Origin: Acetatifactor sp.
Lineage (GTDB): Bacteria > Bacillota > Clostridia > Lachnospirales > Lachnospiraceae
NCBI GenBank assembly: GCA_029050705.1
Contig: JAIDME010000217.1
Location: 1 to 44,504, forward strand
Direction of reading: 5' to 3'
Length of the DNA stretch: 44,504 nucleotides
A program made the position numbers and the translations under genes. Below the pieces are notes generated by a model. The model was not told the origin of the DNA and searched no databases. It saw only the letters and a list, made by a program, of their open reading frames with translations. Positions 1 through 8,644 of this stretch are shown one piece after another (within the stretch, counting starts at the first letter, position 1; every line of letters starts with the position of its first letter).

Positions 1-97
1 ACACACACAGATTGAAATGTATGAAATGCCTTTTCATCATACGTACACCTCTTTTCATACTTCCACAAATCCAACGGGATTTTACGATTCTTCTGTG

Positions 98-163
98 TGC
101 ATAGATTCTGCTTTGCGGAATCGTAGATTTTTTTAGCGGTTGTCCTTTAACCGCTTAGAAAAT
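98..163 (-). terminator. Stop-codon-proximal compound hairpin downstream of potC
   Basis: Reverse strand AGATTTTCTAAGCGGTTAAAGGACAACCGCTAAAAAAATCT, with outer GCATAGATT/AATCTATGC. Confidence 0.6.
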
Positions 164-955
164 CTATGCACGCTTGTCCCTGGCATTGCGGGCGTTGATA
201 ATGATCAGCAGCACCATCACCACCGCGAACATCATCGTGGACAACGCATTGATCTCCGGGCTGATACGTTTCCGGGTCATGGAGTAAATGTAAATAGGCA
301 GTGTCTGGGTGGTTCCGCTGGTAAAATAACTTATCACGAAATCATCAATGGAAAGCGTAAACGCCATGATCATCCCCGTTACAATTCCGGGCGTGATCTC
401 CGGCAGCACCACCTTGAAGAAAGCCTTCACCGGAGGACAGCCCAGATCCTGAGCCGCTTCATAAAGGTTAGGATCCATCTGACGCAGCTTGGGCAGTACG
501 GATAAGATCACATAGGGCAGGCAGAAAGTAATATGAGCCGCAAACAGCGATCCCATTCCCAGACTCCTCCCGCCGAAAATCCTGACTGCGAACACAAACA
601 GCAGCATCAGAGACACGCCGGTTACAATCTCGGGATTGACCATGGGAAAGTTTGTAATATTCATCATGATACGTCTGGGCAGGCGCTTCATGGAATTGAT
701 GCCGATCGCCGCCATGGTGCCCAGCACCGTGGATGCCGCCGCTGATACCACTGCGATGAGCAGTGTATTGCACAAAGCTTCCAGAATCAGCCTGTCCTCG
801 AAAAGCTTCCTGTACCAGCGCAGGGAAAATCCGCCCCATACCGTGCGGCTGGCAGTCTCCGTGTCATTGAAAGAGTACACGATCAGCACCAAAATAGGGG
901 CATATAAAAACAGAAAAATGAGAAAGGTATAAATACGCGCACCTGCCTTTTTCAT
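164..955 (-). CDS. potC: Spermidine/putrescine ABC transporter permease (PotC-like)
   Basis: ORF of 263 aa with several TM segments and an EAAxDLGxxxxxAFxxVxLPxI permease loop (EAAQDLGCPPVKAFFKVVLPEITPGI); directly downstream of potB/potA. Confidence 0.9.
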   Translation of the reverse strand: MKKAGARIYTFLIFLFLYAPILVLIVYSFNDTETASRTVWGGFSLRWYRKLFEDRLILEALCNTLLIAVVSAAASTVLGTMAAIGINSMKRLPRRIMMNITNFPMVNPEIVTGVSLMLLFVFAVRIFGGRSLGMGSLFAAHITFCLPYVILSVLPKLRQMDPNLYEAAQDLGCPPVKAFFKVVLPEITPGIVTGMIMAFTLSIDDFVISYFTSGTTQTLPIYIYSMTRKRISPEINALSTMMFAVVMVLLIIINARNARDKRA

Positions 956-1779
956 AGCAGCATACCTCCTCCTTCCACAGCCTCGCCGTCATCAAACTGA
1001 TTCATGATACCCATGCAGATCAGAATGATCACCATCAGCACCAGTGACACGGCGGAACCCAGATTGGGATTGTAGGCGCTGCCCAGAAACTGCATATCAA
1101 TCAGGTCGCCGATCAGCAGATTCCCGCCGCCGCCCAACATTTTTGATATGATAAACGTACTCACTGCCGGAACAAATACCATGGTGATGCCGGAGATCAC
1201 ACCGGGCATACTCAAAGGAATCACTACTTTCAAAAAAACTTCCCTGCTGTTGGCACCCAGATCCTGAGCCGCTTCTATCACACTCTTGTCAATTTTGGTC
1301 AGCACTGAATATAACGGCAGAATCATATACGGTATATAGTTGTAGACCATGCCAAGCACCACTGCTCCCGCTGTGTTGATCATATGTATCCGGGGAAGCC
1401 CTACAGCAGCCAATGCCGAATTGATCAGGCCGTTATCCTCCAGCAGTGTCATCCATGCATAGGTACGCAGCAGGAAATTCATCCACATGGGCAGCATCAC
1501 CAGCATCACCATGACATTCTGACGCCTGGCATTCATTTTGGCAATGATGTATGCCAGGGGATAACCCAGTCCCAGAGAAACCGCAGTTGCCACCGCCCCC
1601 AGCCAGATGGAACGTAAAAATACATTGGAATATTGTCCTACGCTTAAAATATTTTCTAAAGTAAAGCTGCCTGATTTATCCGTAAAGGCAAAGTATCCTA
1701 CCAACAGCATAGGCAGTACAATGAAAATGGTCATCCAGACAGTGTAAGGCGCAGAAAGCAATTTTGAATCAGACTTCAT
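952..1779 (-). CDS. potB: Spermidine/putrescine ABC transporter permease (PotB-like)
   Basis: [25 protein letters not shown] permease loop; the likely start is the internal Met ([15 protein letters not shown]), since the longer ORF to 1899 overlaps potA. Confidence 0.88.
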   Translation of the reverse strand: MKSDSKLLSAPYTVWMTIFIVLPMLLVGYFAFTDKSGSFTLENILSVGQYSNVFLRSIWLGAVATAVSLGLGYPLAYIIAKMNARRQNVMVMLVMLPMWMNFLLRTYAWMTLLEDNGLINSALAAVGLPRIHMINTAGAVVLGMVYNYIPYMILPLYSVLTKIDKSVIEAAQDLGANSREVFLKVVIPLSMPGVISGITMVFVPAVSTFIISKMLGGGGNLLIGDLIDMQFLGSAYNPNLGSAVSLVLMVIILICMGIMNQFDDGEAVEGGGMLL

Positions 1780-2917
1780 CCTCATTGCCCTCCTCTTCCG
1801 CCAACGCCTCATTGGAAGCATTCCTGTCTTCTCCCATTTCATCACTGAAGGTACTGTAGTCTCCGAACATACCGGAATATTCTGACTTGGCCATGACATG
1901 AATATCGTTGGGAGTAAGGGACAGTCCTATGTGGTCACCTGTCTCACAGCATTCCGTAGACTGTATCATCCACTTAAAGCCCTCCACATCCACAATGATC
2001 TCATAGTGCACGCCCTTAAAGGTCACAGCCGTGACATCCCCGGTGATCAGGGTGGAATCAGGCTCCACTACCTTGATGTCCTCCGGGCGTATCACTACAT
2101 CCACAGGTGTATTTTTGCCAAAACCGGCATCCAGACAACGGAAATTATGCCCGGCAAACTTCACGGAATAGTCCTCCTGCATGACGCCGTCCAGTATGTT
2201 GGATTCCCCGATGAAATCAGCCACAAAAGCATTCCTTGGCTCATTATAAATATCCATGGGAGTGCCGATCTGCTGTATCATACCCTTGTCCATCACCACC
2301 ACGGTATCGGACATGGACAGGGCTTCCTCCTGATCATGAGTGACGAATATAAAGGTAATCCCTGTCTGCTGCTGTATCTTTTTCAGTTCCGCCTGCATAT
2401 CCTTGCGCAATTTCATATCCAGAGCGCCTAACGGCTCATCCAACAGCAAAACCTTAGGTTCATTGGCCAATGCCCGGGCAATGGCTACTCTTTGCTGCTG
2501 CCCGCCCGAGAGCTGACTGATGCCGCGATGAGCATAGCCGGACATATCCACCATAGCCAGCATTCTGTGCACAGTCTCCTTGATCTGCTTCTCGCTGCAT
2601 TTCTTCAGTCGCATACCAAAAGCGATATTGTCATAAACATTCAGGTGAGGAAACAAAGCATATTTCTGGAAAATTGTGTTGACTTCCCTCTTGTGCGGGG
2701 GTAGGTTGGTTATGTTTTTGTCATAAAAAAAGACATCCCCTGCATCCGGTCTGATGAAACCGGCAATGGTGCGAAGCGCTGTGGTCTTGCCGCATCCGGA
2801 GGGGCCTAACAGGGTAACAAACTCCCCATCATGTATCTCCAGATTAAAGCCTCCCAGAACCTGCTCCCCATCATAAGAAACAGTGATATCTTTTAAGGAA
2901 ATAATAGTATTTTTCAA
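1769..2917 (-). CDS. potA: Spermidine/putrescine ABC transporter ATP-binding protein (PotA)
   Basis: Walker [10 protein letters not shown], signature [15 protein letters not shown], Walker [17 protein letters not shown]-like C-terminus. Confidence 0.95.
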   Translation of the reverse strand: MKNTIISLKDITVSYDGEQVLGGFNLEIHDGEFVTLLGPSGCGKTTALRTIAGFIRPDAGDVFFYDKNITNLPPHKREVNTIFQKYALFPHLNVYDNIAFGMRLKKCSEKQIKETVHRMLAMVDMSGYAHRGISQLSGGQQQRVAIARALANEPKVLLLDEPLGALDMKLRKDMQAELKKIQQQTGITFIFVTHDQEEALSMSDTVVVMDKGMIQQIGTPMDIYNEPRNAFVADFIGESNILDGVMQEDYSVKFAGHNFRCLDAGFGKNTPVDVVIRPEDIKVVEPDSTLITGDVTAVTFKGVHYEIIVDVEGFKWMIQSTECCETGDHIGLSLTPNDIHVMAKSEYSGMFGDYSTFSDEMGEDRNASNEALAEEEGNEDEV

Positions 2918-3044
2918 TTGCGGTATCTCCTTTGCGGTTTCAGCATGACTTTTTCAGATGTAAATGCAATGAGATAACTATACGGGATATCAGGGGGGTT
3001 GTCAATCATTTCCCCTGTTTTTTGTATAAATTGGATATACATGC

Positions 3045-3098
3045 TGCTTCCTTAATCGGCTATACTCGCCGCTACGCACAGCGCTCCCTCAGCTCACT
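3045..3098 (-). repeat. Degenerate S8 peptidase 3'-end remnant
   Basis: Reverse strand GGAGCGCTGTGCGTAGCGGCGAGTATAGCCGATTAA = GALCVAASIAD*, parallel to GALCVASSLPG* of the intact S8 gene. Confidence 0.6.
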
Positions 3099-3231
3099 TA
3101 TGTCAAGTTGCGAAACCCTTGCAGAGAAATCATTTTATTACCTTCATGTTTTGTCATCCACAAAAACAAAAAATCCGATTTGAGAGCAATATGACACTGC
3201 TCGCCCTTGTGGATTTGCTCCATGCCTGTTC

Positions 3232-4164
3232 CTAATAGAAATTAGCAATTCTCCCCTCATTTATTCCATAAATAAGATAATGCTTATACAGCTCACCCCT
3301 GTCATATCCAAATGCTGCTTCTAAATCGGAATATCTGTCGGCATAATCTATATAATCAAATTTATCTATCGTTACTTCTGTTCCCCCGAAATTAGCAATT
3401 CTCCCCTCATTTATTCCGTAAGCGAAATAGTGTTCATAAAGTGCATCTCTGTCATACCCAAATGCAGCTTTTAAATCGGAATACCTGTCGGCATAATCTA
3501 TATAATCAAATTCGTGCATCCTTCCTCCAATGGAGGCATATGTATCTGCCAACCAGGGATTGTTGCTGTCAATATCTGTAGGATCCCAATTTCTGCAGGG
3601 AGAATCTTCCGGTATTTTGATTGCTGTAGGCTTTCCAAGTTCCAATTGTTCTTCGCTGTCAGAGTATACAACTACGGTTGTACCGCGTTTACAGTTATCA
3701 TATATCCATTTGGCATCCTCGACAGATACTCGGACGCATCCTAACGATGCGCCTTCTCCAAGTTTATTGTACTCTTCCCATTCCAAAGTATCAGGGGATG
3801 CAGACAAATAGGGTACGGAATGGAACAGGATTGATTTATTAAAGCGGACTGCATATCTTCCATAAGTGCCATCTACCATTAGACACCATTCATAATAATT
3901 GGAAGTTTCAAAACTACCTTCCGGAGTATCATGTCCCTCTCTTCCACAGGAACAGACCATTGCCTTAACAGCTGTCAGAGTGCCGTCTTCATTTTGCTGC
4001 CTGATCGTAATACAGTTTAGAGCTTTGTTTACATAAATAATATAATCAGGTCTTGTATCATCTGCGGTATTTAATTCTGCCGCACTTACATTGACTGCAG
4101 AAAATAACATAATCAAACATACAAAACTTACTAAACTTATGATGGACGCCTTAAATATTTTCAT
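3232..4164 (-). CDS. L,D-transpeptidase (YkuD fold) with two C-terminal ~45-aa tandem repeats
   Basis: Signal peptide; LFHSVPY and SLGCVRVS catalytic motif; repeats FDYIDYADRYSDLKAAFGYDRDALYEHYFAYGINEGRIANF / FDYIDYADRYSDLEAAFGYDRGELYKHYLIYGINEGRIANF. Confidence 0.85.
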   Translation of the reverse strand: MKIFKASIISLVSFVCLIMLFSAVNVSAAELNTADDTRPDYIIYVNKALNCITIRQQNEDGTLTAVKAMVCSCGREGHDTPEGSFETSNYYEWCLMVDGTYGRYAVRFNKSILFHSVPYLSASPDTLEWEEYNKLGEGASLGCVRVSVEDAKWIYDNCKRGTTVVVYSDSEEQLELGKPTAIKIPEDSPCRNWDPTDIDSNNPWLADTYASIGGRMHEFDYIDYADRYSDLKAAFGYDRDALYEHYFAYGINEGRIANFGGTEVTIDKFDYIDYADRYSDLEAAFGYDRGELYKHYLIYGINEGRIANFY

Positions 4165-4291
4165 ATTAACTTCATTCCTTTTCTCTTTTGCATTTGATGT
4201 AGCTTTGTAATTCTATCATATTCTCAAAACAAACTCAACATTCAATTTATTAAGATTTTCTACACTATTGACGCACTGAAGACGAACAGGA

Positions 4292-4456
4292 TACTGTGTT
4301 AACTCACTCCGGTATACTCTCTGCTACGCACAGCGCCCCCCAGCCAACCCGGTCGTTAGGCAATTCCGCCTCCCCTCTTAAGGGTCTCGCCCCTTTCCTC
4401 AGATACGCCTTCACCTTCTCCCCATACAAAAACGGGTCATTCCCCCGCACGATTAC
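4292..4456 (-). repeat. Partial duplicate of the S8 peptidase 3' end (pseudogene fragment)
   Basis: 4323-4450 matches 11138-11265 with one mismatch (ccgCctcc vs ccgTctcc); encodes VRGNDPFLYGEKVKAYLRKGARPLRGEAELPNDRVGWGALCVA then ESIPE*. Confidence 0.93.
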
Positions 4457-4608
4457 CGCTGGTGTCAAGTAATTGCTACAGATTTTTTTAACTTTTTGCC
4501 TCGATTTTCCTTGAAAAATCGTTGGCTGGTGTTAGCTTATTGCTGTTTTACCAGGAGGTGCTGTTACATTGTTGCTGCACATGCTCTACCATAAATTTCC
4601 AATAGCTA

Positions 4609-5211
4609 TTAATTTAGATTTGTGCTGTTTTCTATATGCGACTGCATACTAAATAAAGAAATTTCAAAATGCATTTCCAAAGCATCAATATACTCTCTAC
4701 ATTCAATTTCCATCGGACAAGCAAGAAGTAAACTCTTTCCTGTTACTTTACTAACCCCAATATGTATATCCCAATCTTTTAAAATATCCATTCCAATCAA
4801 GATATTTCCTTTTCGATCATAATTCAGGCATATCTTATCAGATGATATCTTTACTCCACCTATCATAAAATCAGATATTCCGTGCTCAAATTTCATGGCT
4901 GGACACTCCATTTTTTCATCATCCGTAACCAGAATTTCATGCCTTAATCCTCCAGATTCAATTCCATAACTGAGAAAATATGGTGTACCATTCATAACAT
5001 CTATCTTTTTCAATGTTTTGAACAATGTGTCAGAAACTTTTAGCCTTTTGAGCGGAATGGTACTGATCGAACAACCTGTATCAATTTTCACTTTAATATC
5101 ATAAAAAGGCGCTTTAAAATTATCTAGACAAAAACTGGCTTCTGTACTGAATGAACCGCCTATCCCACAAGTTGTAGGCAACATTTCAATCTCTATATAT
5201 TTATTCATCAT
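4609..5211 (-). CDS. Retropepsin-like aspartyl protease
   Basis: IKVKIDTGCSISTIP (DTGxS active-site motif) and NILIGMDILKDWDIHIG (retropepsin-like C-terminal motif). Confidence 0.7.
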   Translation of the reverse strand: MMNKYIEIEMLPTTCGIGGSFSTEASFCLDNFKAPFYDIKVKIDTGCSISTIPLKRLKVSDTLFKTLKKIDVMNGTPYFLSYGIESGGLRHEILVTDDEKMECPAMKFEHGISDFMIGGVKISSDKICLNYDRKGNILIGMDILKDWDIHIGVSKVTGKSLLLACPMEIECREYIDALEMHFEISLFSMQSHIENSTNLN

Positions 5212-5482
5212 ATACAGCCATATCCTTCAATTCCTCTTTATCATTATAAATAGGAATTATCGTTTTTGGCTGCATAACCCAACTATCATATTCCTGATTT
5301 TGCACATCTCCACAAAACACAAGTTTTCCAATCGCACTCTCTGTATCGTCAAATAATAAGATCATATACTCATTATATATTTCACTAAGTTGTTCCGCCT
5401 TTGCCATCATGCTAATATACAAATCTTTTAGTGTATACTTCTTTTTCAGATATAGCCATTCTTTCGTGCTCCTTCCCTGCAT
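5201..5482 (-). CDS. Hypothetical small protein, translationally overlapping the retropepsin-like gene
   Basis: 93-aa ORF overlapping the next gene by 11 bp on the same strand; true start may be downstream. Confidence 0.55.
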   Translation of the reverse strand: MQGRSTKEWLYLKKKYTLKDLYISMMAKAEQLSEIYNEYMILLFDDTESAIGKLVFCGDVQNQEYDSWVMQPKTIIPIYNDKEELKDMAVYDE

Positions 5483-5549
5483 ATATACATTCAGCTACAT
5501 TATTTCCTTCTATGCTTCTTATTATGTTCTCTCTCAGAATTATACCATA

Positions 5550-5585
5550 AAGCAGGCGAATATAAAATCATCTTCGCCTGCTTTA
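5550..5585. terminator. Hairpin upstream of the retropepsin operon
   Basis: aaagcaggcgaatataaaatcatcttcgcctgcttt. Confidence 0.7.
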
Positions 5586-5684
5586 TTCTTCTCTCCACGT
5601 TCTCTCATTTTTCGGTCAATAAAGTTATTCTATTTCAAAGCAACAAACCAACTTGACGTGTTCGCCACAAAAATATGAATCTGC

Positions 5685-5942
5685 ATTAACTCACTCGGCA
5701 GACTCGAACTGACTCACAGCCCGCCCCAGCCCTCTTATGTCAAGTTAATGTCTCAAACTTTTTTGAAGTAAAATCGCTGAAACTCACATAACTTCGTTGG
5801 GTGTACGGTTAATTATTGCTAAGTTAGGGCAAAATAATGGTGATTATTGTCCAACAGTTTTTAAGTTAAATCAACTTTACCAATAGATATTTCTAAACAA
5901 AAGCCCCTCAACCCCTCCCTCAGATACTGGTTTGCCACTTCT
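5685..5942 (-). repeat. Split, degenerate S8 peptidase 3'-end remnant
   Basis: 5905-5942 reverse strand GGAGAAGTGGCAAACCAGTATCTGAGGGAGGGG resembles S8 GEKVKAYLRKG; 5685-5732 reverse strand GGCTGGGGCGGGCTGTGAGTCAGTTCGAGTCTGCCGAGTGAG resembles GWGALCVAxSxP*. Confidence 0.6.
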
Positions 5943-5943
5943 C

Positions 5944-8322
5944 CTACTTCAATTCTAGTTCAGTTCGAATAACTTTTATATTCTGTGCCATCTGAACAAT
6001 TGTCTCATGCGTGATGGCCTTTGAAAGCTTTGCCTCCAAATCGATTAGAACTTCACTCATAAGTATGTTACCTTTACTGTTTCGGAATAGCGAAGAATCT
6101 ACTTTAGACAACGCTTTATTTTTTGCATTTTCCAAATATTTTTCTGTTTTGGTCCGATTTTCCATTCCCATGCGCAATTTTCCAATCTGAATCTGAAGCA
6201 AAACATCGTTATTCCGCTGTGCCAATTTCATATGAATCTTTTTTCCTAACGTATTTGTCTCTAGCAGTATTTCTCGCCCGAAGTCAGAGACTTTATAGCT
6301 ATTGTCATCATCAATCTGGGCTACCAGTTCCCGTAGTAATAATACATTCGTACTTGAAAGGTTATCCGAAAGAAACATGTTCAAAGCCAAATCTATATTT
6401 GCCAGATATGCGTTCAGAGACAGGCGATCAGAAGCCTTTTGCATAGTAGCTTTCACCACGGTTTCCGCAAGCAAATTTGGCAGACATTTCCAGCCAATCT
6501 TTTTATACTTATCTTCAATGTTCCTCACCAATTCATCCTTAAAATTAGGGAAACACTGCTGATTGGGCACAGGATTTCTACCCGTTAACACATAATAAGT
6601 AATCATCCCAATGCTGAATACATCCACTGCCGTATTTCTGGTACCAGTTTCATGCTCATCCGTCTGCTCTGGTGCCATAAATCCCTGAGACATCTTACCT
6701 AAAGCCACCGTCAATTCCGTTGCACCTTTATGCCATGATAAGTCGAAATCCAAAATCACCACTTCTGGTATGTCATCTGAATATTCCCCATAAAAATCTT
6801 TAAGTATCACATTTTCCGGTTTTAAATCCCGATGCAAGATGCATTCCTCCAGATTATGGGACTGACAAATAATCTCAGCCATCTTTTTCAGAACTTGTAA
6901 TTTCTTATGAAATGACTGAAGCGCTTTTTTATCTATCGCATCACGAATTGTATATCCATCCACAAAATCCATAACTATACATGCTGGCACCTCATAAGAA
7001 GAATGTATTTTTACCATACCCTCCACATCATGCTCTTTCAATATTTTCATGGATCGGATTCCTCTACGGAAACAGCTTAAATATCTTACTTCATCCTTTA
7101 CTTCGGGAAGCAGAATCTTCACAGCAAATCTCTCTCCAGCGCCATTATATGCCTCATACACATTGCCAAATGCACCTCTTCCTACCGGTCTTTTTAACAG
7201 ATATCCATGCAGAATCTGTCCGTCATTGGAATCAACTTTCACATACCACGCTGCATAGAGCTGCATTGAATATGTTTTGTAGAATTCTTGCAATTTTTTT
7301 ATCTGTTCATTGGTTGGCACTGTATCAGCAGGTAAAATTTGTGCAATATTCCCATTTAATATATCCCTTAATTTATCCAACCCTATATCCAAACATTTCA
7401 TTGCTTCCGGGATATCTTCAGGTGCATATATTTTTCCTTCATATACCGTAGGATACTCTATGTCTTTCGGCAAATATTTGTGGATACTTTTAAGTATTTC
7501 CTCAATATCAGAATGATTCTCGTCTTCTGGGGTAGGAGAATATGAAATACAACTGATACCATAATCTCCAAACTTTCTCATATCCTCTGGTAAAATATTC
7601 GCACCAATATAATAATTATCATTTCCGGCAATCATTCCCTCTATTGAGATATCATTCAGCAATGACAGAAAACTATTTTCCCTTATATCAAAACCAACAA
7701 TCACCAGATTCTTTCCATTCAGTAATGTATTCAACACACTTTTAAGATTTCTGTCCCTATATGTCTCTCTTTTCTCCTCCTCTGTAAACACCCATGAAGA
7801 TGCATCGCTAATTTCACCATGAGGGAAGAAGACAAATTTCTCATTACTGGTGGGAAAATTGTTATATTTTAAAAATTCCTTTCTTGTGGCAAAGTCAACA
7901 GCAGTCCGATATACGTTAGAATAAGCATTAAGAATCAATTTATCTATATTAAATGTTATAACTCCACATACATCCAACTGCCAAATCAATTTGTAATTGA
8001 CTGGAATCGGACGATCTTTGTCAGATAAACGTTCCATAATATATTTTTTATATTCATTTTGAGGCAAAAGTTTTTTTAGTTCTTCAAAAACAGTCCAATA
8101 ATTCTCCGATGCCCTCAGCCTCTTTATCCTCTCCTCTGTAGAATCTATGGAATCCTGCATCATTTGCTCATAATTATCAATCATACCTTGTGCCAACTCT
8201 GACCACAAAGGCATTCCGGCAGGACGGGACATACCAGCACCTAAAACAAAAAGAAAGCTTTGCGGATTTTCCTTTATCTTTTTTGTAAGACGCAATAAAT
8301 TTTTATCAGTAGTATTATACAC
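5944..8322 (-). CDS. SIR2-like domain / serine-threonine protein kinase fusion, candidate anti-phage defence protein
   Basis: N-term VLGAGMSRPAGMPLWSELA, GVITFNIDKL, FFPHGEI, NLVIVGFDI (SIR2-like). Middle GRGAFGNVYEA, FAVKIL, ILHRDLKPENVIL, VILDFDLSWH, GFMAPEQ, AVDVFSIGMITYYVLTGRNP (Hanks-type kinase). Confidence 0.88.
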   Translation of the reverse strand: MYNTTDKNLLRLTKKIKENPQSFLFVLGAGMSRPAGMPLWSELAQGMIDNYEQMMQDSIDSTEERIKRLRASENYWTVFEELKKLLPQNEYKKYIMERLSDKDRPIPVNYKLIWQLDVCGVITFNIDKLILNAYSNVYRTAVDFATRKEFLKYNNFPTSNEKFVFFPHGEISDASSWVFTEEEKRETYRDRNLKSVLNTLLNGKNLVIVGFDIRENSFLSLLNDISIEGMIAGNDNYYIGANILPEDMRKFGDYGISCISYSPTPEDENHSDIEEILKSIHKYLPKDIEYPTVYEGKIYAPEDIPEAMKCLDIGLDKLRDILNGNIAQILPADTVPTNEQIKKLQEFYKTYSMQLYAAWYVKVDSNDGQILHGYLLKRPVGRGAFGNVYEAYNGAGERFAVKILLPEVKDEVRYLSCFRRGIRSMKILKEHDVEGMVKIHSSYEVPACIVMDFVDGYTIRDAIDKKALQSFHKKLQVLKKMAEIICQSHNLEECILHRDLKPENVILKDFYGEYSDDIPEVVILDFDLSWHKGATELTVALGKMSQGFMAPEQTDEHETGTRNTAVDVFSIGMITYYVLTGRNPVPNQQCFPNFKDELVRNIEDKYKKIGWKCLPNLLAETVVKATMQKASDRLSLNAYLANIDLALNMFLSDNLSSTNVLLLRELVAQIDDDNSYKVSDFGREILLETNTLGKKIHMKLAQRNNDVLLQIQIGKLRMGMENRTKTEKYLENAKNKALSKVDSSLFRNSKGNILMSEVLIDLEAKLSKAITHETIVQMAQNIKVIRTELELK

Positions 8323-8644
8323 GCTCTTTTCTCCTTTATCATTATTACAATATTAGCAAAACACTTTATTTGAAAAAGTATATCATATACACCAGTTTAC
8401 AACTTTTGAATACTTTTAAAACCCGACAAAATATAGCGCTCAATTATTTTAATTCAGGAAGCTTAATTTCTTTATAGTTTCGAGTTTTCTACAAAACTGC
8501 TGAACATTATGCTGGCCTGAATTTATTGTTCAATACCAAAACGGGGTTCCTCTACGCTGGCAACCTGGTAGCATGAAAAGGCTTCCTCACTAAATGAGCG
8601 CAGCGTCATGGCGCTATTACTTCGGCAGTTAAATCCCGCAACCT

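Noticed and set aside
5730-5750. TTGACA (reverse strand) as a promoter -35 box
   Set aside because: No suitable -10 at 16-18 bp; the same sequence is better explained as the repeated TGTCAAGT junction motif.
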